DNA of 41,553 nt from Chloroflexota bacterium. Lineage in GTDB: Bacteria > Chloroflexota > Limnocylindria > Limnocylindrales > CSP1-4. Below the pieces are notes generated by a model. It made no database searches. It was not told the DNA's origin and saw only the letters and a program-made list of their open reading frames with translations. The translations under genes and the position numbers were made by a program. The DNA is taken from positions 1 to 41,553 of the forward strand of contig JADGQK010000017.1 of assembly GCA_017881915.1 (NCBI GenBank). Reading direction: 5' to 3'. The first letter of the stretch is position 1. Every line of letters starts with the position of its first letter. Positions 1 through 9,300 of the stretch are shown here, piece after piece.

Positions 1-111
1 GCCAGCGCACCGGCCAACTTCATGCTCGCCCCGAATGCCTATCAGCTGACCCTGACGAGCCGGCTGGCGACCTCCGACCTGTTCCTGGGCGCGACCCTCA
101 GCTGGCCCTAG
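1..111 (+). CDS. C-terminal fragment of an unidentified protein (truncated by window edge)
   Basis: Frame 1 is open from base 1 to TAG at 109-111 (ASAPANFMLAPNAYQLTLTSRLATSDLFLGATLSWP*). Convergent with ppdK. Confidence 0.5.
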   Translation, partial: ASAPANFMLAPNAYQLTLTSRLATSDLFLGATLSWP

Positions 112-2897
112 CGGTCGCGCTCGGCCATCGAGGCGAGGGCCGCCTGGGCGGCCGCCAGCCGGGCGACCGGCACCCGGAACGGTGAGCAGGACACGTAGTC
201 CAGGCCGATCCGCTCGCACTTGGCGATCGACTCGGGATCGCCGCCGTGCTCACCGCAGATGCCCAGCTCCAGGTCCGGGCGGGTTGCCCGGCCCTTGTCC
301 ACGGCGATCTTCATCAGGCCGACAACCGCGTCATCGAGCGTCTGGAACGGATTGACCGGCAGGATCCTGTCCTCGACGTACTTGAGCAGGAAGCCGCCTT
401 CGGCATCGTCGCGGCTGTAGCCGAAGGTCATCTGGGTCAGGTCGTTGGTGCCGAAGCTGAAGAACGCGGCATCCGTGGCGATCTCGTCGGCCGTCAGGGC
501 GCCCCGGGGGACCTCGATCATCGTCCCGAACTTGTAGTCGACCGACACGCCGGCCGCGGCCTCGACCGCCTTGGCCTCGGTCTCGAGGATCCGCTTGGTG
601 GCCGACAGCTCGTTCACGTGGCCGACCAGCGGGATCATGATCTTGGCGATCGGGTGGCCGCCCGAGCGGTGGACGGCGATCTGGGCATTGAGGATGGCCC
701 GGGTCTGGATCTTCACGAAGTCCGGGATCATCAGGCCCAGCCGGCAGCCGCGCAGGCCGAGCATCGGGTTCTGCTCGCGCATCGAGTTGACGACCGCCAG
801 GACCTCCCGGGCCCTTGCATACTCGGGGTCCGCGTCGGGCGTGCCCCGCTCGCGCAACTCGGTCACCTCCACGAGCAGGTCGTCGTGGTTGGGCAGGAAC
901 TCGTGGAGCGGCGGGTCGATCAGGCGGACTACGACCGGCAGGCCATCCATCGCCCGGAAGATCCCCTCGAAGTCGCCCTGCTGGAGGCGCTCCAGCCGGC
1001 CCATTGCGGCGTCGAAGCGGGCGACGACCGCTACCTCCTCGGCGCCAAGCTCCTCGCCGGCATCCCGGCGCGCCTTGGCCCGCGTTGCGGCGTTGGCGAC
1101 GAGGATCGCATCGCGCACGATCTCGAGCCGCTCGCCTTCGCGGAACATGTGCTCGGTTCGGCACAGGCCGATCCCCTGGGCGCCGTATGACCGAGCCAGG
1201 GCTGCCTCTTCGGGTTTGTCGGCGTTCGTCCAGACACCCATTCGGCGGATTCCGTCGGCCCAGTCAAGGATCGTGCGAAGGTTCGGCTGATCTTCGAAAC
1301 GGGCGGAGATCGTGGGCATCGAGCCGAGGAAGACCTCGCCGGTCGAGCCGTCGACGCTGATCCAGTCGCCCTCTGCGAAGGTCACCCCGGATTCGATGCT
1401 CCGGGCCGTGCCCGCGACATAGTCCACAACGAGCTCGGCGCAGCCGGCCACACAGGGCTTGCCGATCTGGCGGGCGACCACGGCGGCGTGCGAGGTGGCG
1501 CCGCCACGAGCCGTCAGGATGCCCTGGGCCACGGCCATCCCATGGAAGTCGTCCGGCGAGGTCTCGACCCGGACGAGAACGACCTTCTCGCCGCGGCCAA
1601 CCCAGGCAACTGCATCGTCGGCCGAGAAGACGGCCCGCCCGACGGCTGCGCCCGGGGAGGCGTTGAGGCCGCGGGCGATCCGGGTCGCCGACTGGCGGGC
1701 CGCGGGATCGTACTGGTCGCGCAGGAGCTGGTCAACGTGGGCCGGCTCGATCCGGCCGATCGCCTCTTCCTTCGTGATCAGGCCCTCGCCGACCATGTCG
1801 ACGGCGATCTTCACTGCGGCCGCGGCCGTCCGCTTCGCGCTGCGGGTCTGGAGCATGAACAGGTGACCGCGCTCGATCGTGAACTCGAGGTCCTGGACGT
1901 CGCGGTAGTGCCGTTCGAGACGCTCGGCGATCTGCTGGAACTCGACGTAGGCCTGGGGCAGGTCGCGGGCGAGGTTGCTGATCTTCTGGGGTGTCCGGAT
2001 CCCGGCCACGACGTCCTCGCCCTGGGCGTTGGTGAGGTACTCGCCGTAGAGGACCTTCTCGCCGGTGTTCGGATCGCGCGTGAACGCCACGCCCGTGCCC
2101 GAGTCGTCGCCCATGTTGCCGTAGACCATCGTCACGATGTTGACCGCCGTGCCCAGGTCGTGGCGGATCTTCTGGTTCTCGCGGTAGTCATGGGCCCGCC
2201 GCCCGAACCAAGAGGCGAATACGGCCTTGATCGCCAGGTCGAGCTGGTCGAGCGGATCGTTCGGGAATTCGCGCCCGGTCGCGGCCAGCACGATCGCCTT
2301 GAATGCGCCGCTCACCTCGCGCAGGGCCGCCGCGTCGAGGTCCGTGTCCTGCCTGGCGCCGTGGCTGGCCTTGGCCTGGTCGAGGGCCTCATCAAACTTC
2401 TCGCCGTCGACGCCCATCACGATCCGGCCGAACATCTGGATAAACCGGCGGTAGGCGTCCCAACCGAAGCGCTCGTTCGCGGTGAGTGCGATCAGCCCGT
2501 TCAGCGTGTGCTCGTTCAGACCGAGGTTGAGGACGGTGTCCATCATCCCGGGCATCGAGAACTTGGCGCCGGAGCGGACCGAGACGAGAAGCGGGTTGGC
2601 CGCGTCGCCGAAGCCCTTGCCGCTCTGTCGCTCGACTTCCTTGACCGCTTCGAGGACGTCCTGCCAGAGCCCCTCGGGCAGCTGCTCGCCGGCCGCGAAG
2701 TAGTCGTTGCAGGCCTCGGTCGTGATCGTGAAGCCGGGTGGGACCGGCAGTCCCGCCGCGGTCATCTCCGCCAGCCCGGCACCCTTGCCTCCGAGGAGGT
2801 CGCGCATCGCGGCGCTGCCCTCGGCCCGCCCACCGCCCCAGGCGTAGATGTAGCGCTTGGCAGCGACGTGGCTACGATCGGTTGCGGTCTCGGTCAT
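108..2897 (-). CDS. ppdK: pyruvate, phosphate dikinase
   Basis: Protein from MTETATDRSHVAAKRYIYAWGGG; GGKGAGLAEMTAAGLPVPPGFTITTEAC, RGGATSHAAVVARQIGKPCVAG (phospho-His domain) and GLCRTEHMF...FGTNDLTQMTFGYSRDDAE (PEP/pyruvate domain). The upstream part of the 1327-aa ORF does not look coding. Confidence 0.97.
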   Translation of the reverse strand: MTETATDRSHVAAKRYIYAWGGGRAEGSAAMRDLLGGKGAGLAEMTAAGLPVPPGFTITTEACNDYFAAGEQLPEGLWQDVLEAVKEVERQSGKGFGDAANPLLVSVRSGAKFSMPGMMDTVLNLGLNEHTLNGLIALTANERFGWDAYRRFIQMFGRIVMGVDGEKFDEALDQAKASHGARQDTDLDAAALREVSGAFKAIVLAATGREFPNDPLDQLDLAIKAVFASWFGRRAHDYRENQKIRHDLGTAVNIVTMVYGNMGDDSGTGVAFTRDPNTGEKVLYGEYLTNAQGEDVVAGIRTPQKISNLARDLPQAYVEFQQIAERLERHYRDVQDLEFTIERGHLFMLQTRSAKRTAAAAVKIAVDMVGEGLITKEEAIGRIEPAHVDQLLRDQYDPAARQSATRIARGLNASPGAAVGRAVFSADDAVAWVGRGEKVVLVRVETSPDDFHGMAVAQGILTARGGATSHAAVVARQIGKPCVAGCAELVVDYVAGTARSIESGVTFAEGDWISVDGSTGEVFLGSMPTISARFEDQPNLRTILDWADGIRRMGVWTNADKPEEAALARSYGAQGIGLCRTEHMFREGERLEIVRDAILVANAATRAKARRDAGEELGAEEVAVVARFDAAMGRLERLQQGDFEGIFRAMDGLPVVVRLIDPPLHEFLPNHDDLLVEVTELRERGTPDADPEYARAREVLAVVNSMREQNPMLGLRGCRLGLMIPDFVKIQTRAILNAQIAVHRSGGHPIAKIMIPLVGHVNELSATKRILETEAKAVEAAAGVSVDYKFGTMIEVPRGALTADEIATDAAFFSFGTNDLTQMTFGYSRDDAEGGFLLKYVEDRILPVNPFQTLDDAVVGLMKIAVDKGRATRPDLELGICGEHGGDPESIAKCERIGLDYVSCSPFRVPVARLAAAQAALASMAERDR

Positions 2898-3191
2898 TGG
2901 GTCGGGTCCCTCTGGGGTCGCGTCGGGTGCCGTCGCGCGGCACGTCAATTCAGTGCCAGCCGATTGTACCCGCGCACGTTCGGACCCGAGTCCGACGGAT
3001 CGGCCCGCGTACCCGTGCGGGCCCGGGCACGAGCGCAGGCTCCGCCGCATGGAGCCCAGGCTTGACAACCGGATCGCAGGCGTCGGATAGCCGCTGGCTC
3101 CGACCCAGTCCGCGAGGGCGCCTGCGCCGGTCGACTCCGGCCAGCCTCGGTAGACTGGGCCAACATCCATGTCGAGAGGTGCATCGCCCGA

Positions 3192-4001
3192 ATGATCGAG
3201 CTCGAGCAAGACGGCCGCGAGATCCAGCAGGCGGCCGACCAGTACAACGCCCGGCTCGTTCGGCGAGTCGATCAGACGGGCGACCTGGGCTACTTCTGGG
3301 TCCAGCTCGAGGGCGAACCCGTCCGGTTCGAGCCCGGCCAGTACATGACGATCGGCGTGTTCGCCGACGGCAAGCTGGTCCAGCGCCCCTACTCGGTCGC
3401 GTCGGCGCCCGCCGAGGCCGGCGACGGCGGCTACGAGTTCTATGTTCGGCTCGTGCCGATCCTGCGCTTCACGACCCTGCTGTGGCGCCTGCCGATCGGC
3501 CACTCGATGCGGATGATCGGGCCGAAGGGCAAGTTCCTCCTGGAGCCCGACGACCAGCGGACCCACCTGTTCGTCTCGACCGGGACGGGGATCGCCCCAT
3601 TCATCTCGATGATCCGCCAGAGCCAGCTCGATGGTGCGCCACGCAAGACGGTCGTCGTGCACGGCTGCTCGCACGTCGACGAGCTCGGCTACCGCACGCT
3701 GCTCGAAGGTTGGCAACGCGACCACACCTACCCGCTCCAGTACATCCCCACGATCTCGCGCCCGAACGACCCCCGCAACGCCGGCTGGACCGGCCGGACC
3801 GGCCGGGCCGAGGCGATCGTCGGGTCGGTGTGCACGGAGCTCGGGCTGCGGCCGGAGCGGACGGTCGTCTATATCTGCGGCAACCCCGAGATGATCCTGA
3901 GGGTCGAGGCCGAGCTCATCGATCGCGGCTTTCCGGAGTTCCACGTCAAGAAGGAGCTCTACTGGCCGAAGGGCAAGGACGCCGCGCTCCTGGGGCGCTG
4001 A
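3192..4001 (+). CDS. ferredoxin/flavodoxin-NADP+ reductase family protein
   Basis: FAD motif RPYSVASAP, NAD(P) motif STGTGIAPFISMIR, C-terminal YICGNPEMI. Confidence 0.88.
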   Translation: MIELEQDGREIQQAADQYNARLVRRVDQTGDLGYFWVQLEGEPVRFEPGQYMTIGVFADGKLVQRPYSVASAPAEAGDGGYEFYVRLVPILRFTTLLWRLPIGHSMRMIGPKGKFLLEPDDQRTHLFVSTGTGIAPFISMIRQSQLDGAPRKTVVVHGCSHVDELGYRTLLEGWQRDHTYPLQYIPTISRPNDPRNAGWTGRTGRAEAIVGSVCTELGLRPERTVVYICGNPEMILRVEAELIDRGFPEFHVKKELYWPKGKDAALLGR

Positions 4002-4024
4002 GCCGGATTTCTGCGCTGAGGCGC

Positions 4025-4048
4025 CCCGCCGCGGGTGCGCTCGGCGGG
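4025..4048 (+). other. hairpin in the FNR-like / NfnA-like gap (possible terminator or attenuator)
   Basis: CCCGCCG-N10-CGGCGGG, no T-run. Confidence 0.3.
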
Positions 4049-4151
4049 ATCCCTGGTGGAAGTGACCTTCGGCCCACAGATTCGTGCGCAACGGCGAGTA
4101 GTGTCCGCTGTGTCGGTCTGCGACGATTGATCAAGAAGCTCGCAGGATTGG

Positions 4152-5051
4152 ATGTCTATGCACCGCGTCGTCGCCAAGAGTCAGCTGTCGCCGAACGTCA
4201 CCCGGCTCGTCATTGAGGCTGCCCGGATCGCCGAGATCCGCCGGCCTGGCCAGTTCGTCATTGTCCGGCTGGATGAGGGCGCCGAGCGGCTCCCACTTAC
4301 GATCGCCGACGCCGACCCCAGCGCCGGCACGATCAGCCTGATCATCCAGGCCGTCGGCAAGAGCACGATCGACCTGGTCGAGCTGGGCGTTGGCGACGCC
4401 ATTCGGGATGTTGCCGGACCGCTCGGCCGGCCAACTGACCTGATCGAGTCGGGACACGCGGTCTGCGTCGGCGGCGGGGTCGGCACGGCGGTGGTGTACC
4501 CGATCGCCCAGGAGCTCCAGCGGCGCGGCGTGGCTGTGACCAGCGTGATCGGTGGCCGCTCAGCCGAGTGGGTCATCCTCGAAGCGGAGCTGGCGACGGT
4601 CGGCGAGGTCGTAACCTGCACCGACGACGGGAGCTATGGTCGGCCCGGCTTCGTCACACAGGCGCTGGCCGATCTGTGCGCGGCAGGGGGCATCGATGCG
4701 GTCTACGCCGTCGGACCGGTCCCGATGATGCGCGCCGTCGCCGAGCTGACCCGGCCGTTCGGCATCCCGACGACGGTCTCGCTCAACGCCATCATGGTCG
4801 ACGGGACGGGGATGTGCGGCGGCTGCCGGGTCGTCGTCGATGGCGAGACCCGCTACGCCTGCGTCGACGGTCCCGAGTTCGACGGGCACACAGTCGACTT
4901 CGGAGTCCTTGCCGACCGGTTGACCACGTACCGCCAATTCGAACAGGAGGCGCTCGAACGGCGAGGGCCCTGCCTGATCCCCGGACTCGTCCGAGCCGCC
5001 GCGGTCTCGGCGGCACCAACGGCGAGCGCGGGCCACGAGGTGCCGGCATGA
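4152..5051 (+). CDS. NfnA/SudB-like ferredoxin-NADP+ reductase subunit alpha (sulfide/dihydroorotate dehydrogenase-like FAD/NAD-binding protein)
   Basis: RPGQFVIVRLDEGAERLPLTIAD, VGGGVGTAVVYPIAQ, C-terminal Cys cluster GTGMCGGCRVVVDGETRYACVDGPEFDGH; ATGA overlap with the next gene. Confidence 0.9.
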   Translation: MSMHRVVAKSQLSPNVTRLVIEAARIAEIRRPGQFVIVRLDEGAERLPLTIADADPSAGTISLIIQAVGKSTIDLVELGVGDAIRDVAGPLGRPTDLIESGHAVCVGGGVGTAVVYPIAQELQRRGVAVTSVIGGRSAEWVILEAELATVGEVVTCTDDGSYGRPGFVTQALADLCAAGGIDAVYAVGPVPMMRAVAELTRPFGIPTTVSLNAIMVDGTGMCGGCRVVVDGETRYACVDGPEFDGHTVDFGVLADRLTTYRQFEQEALERRGPCLIPGLVRAAAVSAAPTASAGHEVPA

Positions 5052-6514
5052 CCGAGCGCGTCCCCGAGGAGCGCCCTCCGCTGGAGCGGGCTCACCCCAC
5101 TCCCAAGGAGCGCATGGCGATCGAGCGCCATGCAATGCCGGAGCGCCCGGCCGACCTCCGCGCCCACGACTTCAGCGAAGTCAACATGGGCTACACCGAC
5201 CTCCTCGCTGTTGCCGAGGCCGAACGCTGCCTCCAGTGCAAGAAGCCGACGTGCATCGACGGCTGCCCCGTCCGGGTCAACATCCCCCGGTTCATCGACC
5301 TGCTGGCCAAAGGTGACGTCCATGCGGCCGCCGAATCGCTCCTTGACGACAACGCGCTGCCGTGCGTGACCGGTCGGGTCTGCCCGCAGGAGACGCAGTG
5401 CGAGGGCCTGTGCCTGCGCCGCAAGAAGGGCAAGCCGGTCGCGATCGGCTACCTGGAGCGGTACGTGGCCGACTGGGCCCAGACCCACCCGTCGGAGATG
5501 ACCCGACACGACCATCCGGACGCCACACGCGCGGTCGCAATCGTCGGCTCCGGTCCAGCCGGGCTGACCGCGGCCGGTGAGCTGGCCAGGCTGGGCTATG
5601 CGGTCACCGTCTTCGAGGCCTTCCACGCGGCGGGCGGCGTGCTGGTCTACGGCATCCCCGAGTTCCGGCTGCCCAAGGACATCGTGGCTCGCGAGGTCGA
5701 GCGGCTCGTCGCCTCGGGCGTGACGATCGAGAAGAACTCGGTGATCGGCAAGACATTCACCCTGGCCGAGCTCCGCGAACGGTTCGAGGCGGTCTTCCTG
5801 GCGGTCGGGGCAGGGCTCCCGGTGTTCATGAATGTTCCCGGCGAGAACCTCAAGGGCGTGTATTCGGCGAACGAGTACCTGACCCGGGTCAACCTGATGG
5901 GAGCCTGGACCCGGGACTCCGACACGCCCGTCCTGCGCGGACCCCGGGTTGCCGTCGTCGGTGGCGGCAACGTCGCGATGGACTCGGTCCGGACTGCCCG
6001 TCGGCTCGGCGCTGACGAAGCAACGATCGTCTACCGGCGCGGCCACGATGAGCTTCCGGCGCGGGCCGAGGAGGTCCACCACGCCGAGGAGGAAGGCATC
6101 CGCTTCGAGCTTCTCGCGGCACCGGTCGAAGTCCTGGCGGACGAGGGTGGTTGGGTCCGTGCCCTGCGCTGCATCCGGATGGCACTTGGCGAGCCGGACG
6201 CATCGGGCCGGGCCCGCCCCGAACCGATTGCCGGGTCCGAGTTCGAGATCCCCTGCGAGATCGTCGTCGTCGCGATCGGCACGCGCTCCAACCCGCTGCT
6301 GACCTCAACCGCGCCCGACCTCGCCGTCAACGAGTGGGGCTACATCGAGGTCGACGAGACCGGGATGACGAGCATGCCCGGTGTCTTCGCCGGTGGCGAC
6401 ATCGTTCGAGGGGCGGCCACCGTCATCCTGGCGATGGGCGACGGCAAGCGTGTCGCGGCTGCAATGGACCACTACCTGCGCCCCGTCGAAGCGGAGCCAA
6501 CCCCGGCCGGCTGA
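5048..6514 (+). CDS. gltA: NADPH-dependent glutamate synthase small subunit / NfnB-like protein
   Basis: CLQCKKPTCIDGCPVRVNIPRFI and C-x-x-C clusters, FAD motif VAIVGSGPAGLTAAGELARLGY, NADPH motif VAVVGGGNVAMDSVRTARRLGA, terminal GVFAGGDIVRGAATVILAMGDGKRVA. Confidence 0.92.
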   Translation: MTERVPEERPPLERAHPTPKERMAIERHAMPERPADLRAHDFSEVNMGYTDLLAVAEAERCLQCKKPTCIDGCPVRVNIPRFIDLLAKGDVHAAAESLLDDNALPCVTGRVCPQETQCEGLCLRRKKGKPVAIGYLERYVADWAQTHPSEMTRHDHPDATRAVAIVGSGPAGLTAAGELARLGYAVTVFEAFHAAGGVLVYGIPEFRLPKDIVAREVERLVASGVTIEKNSVIGKTFTLAELRERFEAVFLAVGAGLPVFMNVPGENLKGVYSANEYLTRVNLMGAWTRDSDTPVLRGPRVAVVGGGNVAMDSVRTARRLGADEATIVYRRGHDELPARAEEVHHAEEEGIRFELLAAPVEVLADEGGWVRALRCIRMALGEPDASGRARPEPIAGSEFEIPCEIVVVAIGTRSNPLLTSTAPDLAVNEWGYIEVDETGMTSMPGVFAGGDIVRGAATVILAMGDGKRVAAAMDHYLRPVEAEPTPAG

Positions 6515-6539
6515 GGTCAGCGTCAGCCGATCGGGCCGC

Positions 6540-7964
6540 TCAGGGTCGGATCGCGGCGAGTCGATCGACGATCACCCGCTTGACCTGATCGACGCTGACC
6601 CGTTCCTGGGTCATCGAGTCGCGGTCGCGAATGGTGACCGCCCCGTCCTCAAGCGAATCGACGTCTACGGTCACGCACCAGGGCGTCCCGATCTCGTCCT
6701 GGCGGCGGTACAGCTTGCCGATCGCCGCCGTGTCGTCGTACACGGCCATGACCTCGCGCTTCAGGTCGTCCTTGATCCGGTGGCACAGCTCGACGATCTC
6801 GGGCCGCTTCTTGAGCAGGGGCAGGACCGCCACCTTGTAGGGGGCGAGATCCGGGTGGAGGGCCAGCGAGACCCGGGTCTCGCCCTTGACCTGCTCCTCG
6901 CGATACGAATCGATCAGGAAGGTGAACGCGGCGCGGTCGGCACCGGCGGCCGTCTCCACGATCCAGGGGATGAAGTGCTCCTCCGTGGCCGGGTCGAAGT
7001 ATTCCAGGTTCTGGCCGGAGGCCGCCGCATGGCGGGACAGGTCGAAGTCGCCCCGGTTATGGACGCCCTCCAACTCCTTCCAGCCAAACGGGAAGCGGTA
7101 CTCGATGTCGATCGCCTTCCGGGCGTAGTGGGCAAGCTCGTCGGGGGCGTGCTCGCGCAGCCGAAGACGGGCGGGCGTGACGCCGTAGGCCTCATACCAC
7201 GTCCGCCGGCGGGGCAGCCACTCCGCGAAGGCGGCCGCCGCGGCCGGGCCGCCGGGCTGCACGAAATACTGCATCTCCATCTGCTCGAACTCGCGCATCC
7301 GGAAGACGAAGTTGCCCGGGCTGATCTCGTTCCGGAAGCTCTTGCCGATCTGGGCGATCCCGAACGGGATCTTCTTGCGGCTCGACTCGCGGACGTTCTT
7401 GAAGTTGACGTAGGAGCCCTGGGCCGTCTCAGGCCGGAAGTAGACGATCGAGCCCTCGTCCTGGACCGGGCCCATGTAGCTCTGGAACATCAGGTTGAAC
7501 TGGCGCGGCGGCGACAACGGGCCAGCGTCGTTGGGGCAGATGAGCTGGAAGCGCTCGATCACGGTCGGGTCGGCGAGATCGGTGACGGTCAGCGCCTCGG
7601 CGCCGGGCAGCTCATCGAGACGGTAGCGACGGTGGCAGGTGGCGCACTCGACCAGGGGATCCGAGAATGACCCGACATGGCCCGAGGTGATCCAGACCTG
7701 GGGATGCATCAGGATCCCGGCGTCGAGCCCGACGATATCGTCGCGCTCCTGGACCATCGCCCGCCACCAGGCCCGCTTGACGTTGTTCTTGAGCTCTACC
7801 CCGAGCGGCCCGTAGTCCCACACGGCGTTGATCCCGCCGTAGATCTCCGAGCTCGGGAAGACGAAGCCGCGGCGCTTGCTGAGCGACACGATCGTGTCGA
7901 GGTTGGCCATGGCCGGGGCAACGGCATTCGGATCGGACGCCGCGACGTCCTGCAGTTCGGTCAC
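6540..7964 (-). CDS. glyQS: glycine--tRNA ligase (homodimeric type)
   Basis: SLSKRRGFVFPSSEIYGGINAVWDYGPLGVELKNNVKRAWW; FRPETAQGSYVNFKNV; FRNEISPGNFVFRMREFEQMEMQYF. GTG start. Confidence 0.97.
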   Translation of the reverse strand: MTELQDVAASDPNAVAPAMANLDTIVSLSKRRGFVFPSSEIYGGINAVWDYGPLGVELKNNVKRAWWRAMVQERDDIVGLDAGILMHPQVWITSGHVGSFSDPLVECATCHRRYRLDELPGAEALTVTDLADPTVIERFQLICPNDAGPLSPPRQFNLMFQSYMGPVQDEGSIVYFRPETAQGSYVNFKNVRESSRKKIPFGIAQIGKSFRNEISPGNFVFRMREFEQMEMQYFVQPGGPAAAAAFAEWLPRRRTWYEAYGVTPARLRLREHAPDELAHYARKAIDIEYRFPFGWKELEGVHNRGDFDLSRHAAASGQNLEYFDPATEEHFIPWIVETAAGADRAAFTFLIDSYREEQVKGETRVSLALHPDLAPYKVAVLPLLKKRPEIVELCHRIKDDLKREVMAVYDDTAAIGKLYRRQDEIGTPWCVTVDVDSLEDGAVTIRDRDSMTQERVSVDQVKRVIVDRLAAIRP

Positions 7965-7976
7965 TCCCGGAGTCTA
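7962..7976 (-). promoter_or_regulatory. candidate leaderless promoter of glyQS (TAGACT-N6-GTG)
   Basis: Minus strand TAGACTCCGGGAGTG; overlaps the TAG stop of the PPOX gene. Confidence 0.35.
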
Positions 7977-8408
7977 GCCGAGGCGGAGACGGGTCGGCCG
8001 GATCCAGATGGCAGTCGGGTAGTCGGTTGCGAACTGCTCGTCGGTCCAGCCGTTGTCAACGATCAGGCGGCGGTACTTGGCCAGGTAGGCCGGATTGGCT
8101 GCGGCTGACGGAGCGCCCGGATCGAGGCGCGCCTCCGCCTCGAACGTGACGATGTCGTCGCCTGTGGCGTCGCTGTTGAGGTGGACTGAGACATGCGCGC
8201 TGGCTGCGATGTTGGCGGTCCGGGGCGTGCCCGACCGGCTGTAGACCAGGATCTCGCCGGCCGCCCACAGGAACCAGACCGCCGAGCTCTGGGGCCGGCC
8301 GTCCGGCGTCACCGTGGTCAGCCACGCGATCAGCTCGCGGTCGAGGCGCTCGGCCAGGCGGGCGCCGGCCTCGGTCAGCGGGTCAGGCAGGGCGAAGGGC
8401 GTGGTCAT
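7974..8408 (-). CDS. PPOX-class pyridoxamine 5'-phosphate oxidase-fold protein, possibly F420-dependent
   Basis: LIAWLTTVTPDGRPQSSAVWFLWAAGEILVYSRSGTPRTANIAAS; split beta-barrel flavin-fold pattern. Cofactor is inferred. Confidence 0.8.
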   Translation of the reverse strand: MTTPFALPDPLTEAGARLAERLDRELIAWLTTVTPDGRPQSSAVWFLWAAGEILVYSRSGTPRTANIAASAHVSVHLNSDATGDDIVTFEAEARLDPGAPSAAANPAYLAKYRRLIVDNGWTDEQFATDYPTAIWIRPTRLRLG

Positions 8409-9208
8409 CGGCGGGACTCCGCAGACTGGTCAGTGACGGATCGATCCGGTCCAGCCCGGACCAGGTCAAGGAAGGGCAGCGAGCGAGCGTCGCGCTCCAG
8501 GCTGATCCGCACGAAATCGCGCATCGCGGCTTCCACCTCGCGCTCGGCCAGGGCCGGCACGCGCAGGGCGGCGATCGCGGCGATGTCCAGGCGCTGGTAC
8601 GCCTTGAGCAGCTTGAGGCCGTCCAGGCTCAGGCCGGTCCGCTCGACCGGCGGCCCCGGATCGCGCTGGCACAGGACACCACCGAGCGGCGGTACCCAGC
8701 GGAACGTGTCACCCGGCTCCAGCATCCGGTCGCACTCGACACAGCGGTCGACCTCTGGCCGCATCCCCAGCTCGTCGGTCAGGCGCATCTCGAACCAGCG
8801 CGCCACCCGACCCGGCGCCATCCCGGCATCGAGCAGCTCGTAGGCCCGCTTGAGCAGGAGGTAGATCGGCTCCGCCGAGTGGCGCTCCTCGAGTGAGCGG
8901 TCGGCCAGCTCGGCCAGGTACCAGGCCGTGGCGGTGGATTCGAGCGAGTCGCGCAGGGCCAGCCAGGCATGCCCGACGCTGACCTGGGTGACCACATCGA
9001 ACGTCCGCCCGCGGGCCAGCTGCAGGCGCAGCTCGGCGAATGGCTCGACGCTGCCGCCCAGCCGGCTCGTCGGCCGGCGAACCCCCTTGGCGATCGCCTT
9101 CAGCTTGCCGTCGTGGGGAGTGATCAGAGTCAGGACCCGGTCTGCCTCGCCCAGGTCGAAGCGCGACAGGACGATCGCGTCGGTCGACCACAGGCGCTTC
9201 AACGGCAT
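8405..9208 (-). CDS. recO: DNA repair protein RecO
   Basis: STDAIVLSRFDLGEADRVLTLITPHDGKLKAIAKGVRRPTSRLGGSVEPF and C-terminal Cys-containing domain (CVECDRMLEPG). Confidence 0.93.
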   Translation of the reverse strand: MPLKRLWSTDAIVLSRFDLGEADRVLTLITPHDGKLKAIAKGVRRPTSRLGGSVEPFAELRLQLARGRTFDVVTQVSVGHAWLALRDSLESTATAWYLAELADRSLEERHSAEPIYLLLKRAYELLDAGMAPGRVARWFEMRLTDELGMRPEVDRCVECDRMLEPGDTFRWVPPLGGVLCQRDPGPPVERTGLSLDGLKLLKAYQRLDIAAIAALRVPALAEREVEAAMRDFVRISLERDARSLPFLDLVRAGPDRSVTDQSAESRR

Positions 9209-9220
9209 GCGGCCACGGTA
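9206..9220 (-). promoter_or_regulatory. candidate leaderless promoter of recO (TACCGT-N6-ATG)
   Basis: Minus strand TACCGTGGCCGCATG. Confidence 0.35.
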
Positions 9221-9282
9221 GCATCGGCGCACCGAGGGCGACGCCGAGTCAACCCGCTACCGGGAACGTGCAGGTTTGCGTG

Positions 9283-9300
9283 TACACTGGCCCGGCGATG
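9283..9300 (+). promoter_or_regulatory. candidate near-leaderless promoter of the polyprenyl synthetase gene (TACACT-N9-ATG)
   Basis: TACACTGGCCCGGCGATG in a divergent gap with recO. Confidence 0.35.

Noticed and set aside
246-1190. Plus-strand 314-aa ORF (also 1488..3065, 525 aa) opposite ppdK
   Set aside because: Antisense shadow ORFs in high-GC DNA; composition rich in R/D/G/H/A with no domain logic, and the minus strand clearly encodes PPDK.
3782-3811. GGCCGGACC-like short repeats
   Set aside because: Encodes a GWTGRTGRAE stretch in the FNR-like protein; ordinary codon-level repetition in GC-rich DNA.
2738-4216. Plus-strand 492-aa ORF
   Set aside because: Arg/Pro-rich frame overlapping the ppdK 5' end and the FNR-like gene; the FNR frame has canonical motifs.
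6515-6600. 10-bp inverted repeat GGTCAGCGTC / GACGCTGACC at the gltA-glyQS convergent end
   Set aside because: Arms are 66 nt apart and one lies in glyQS coding sequence; likely chance.
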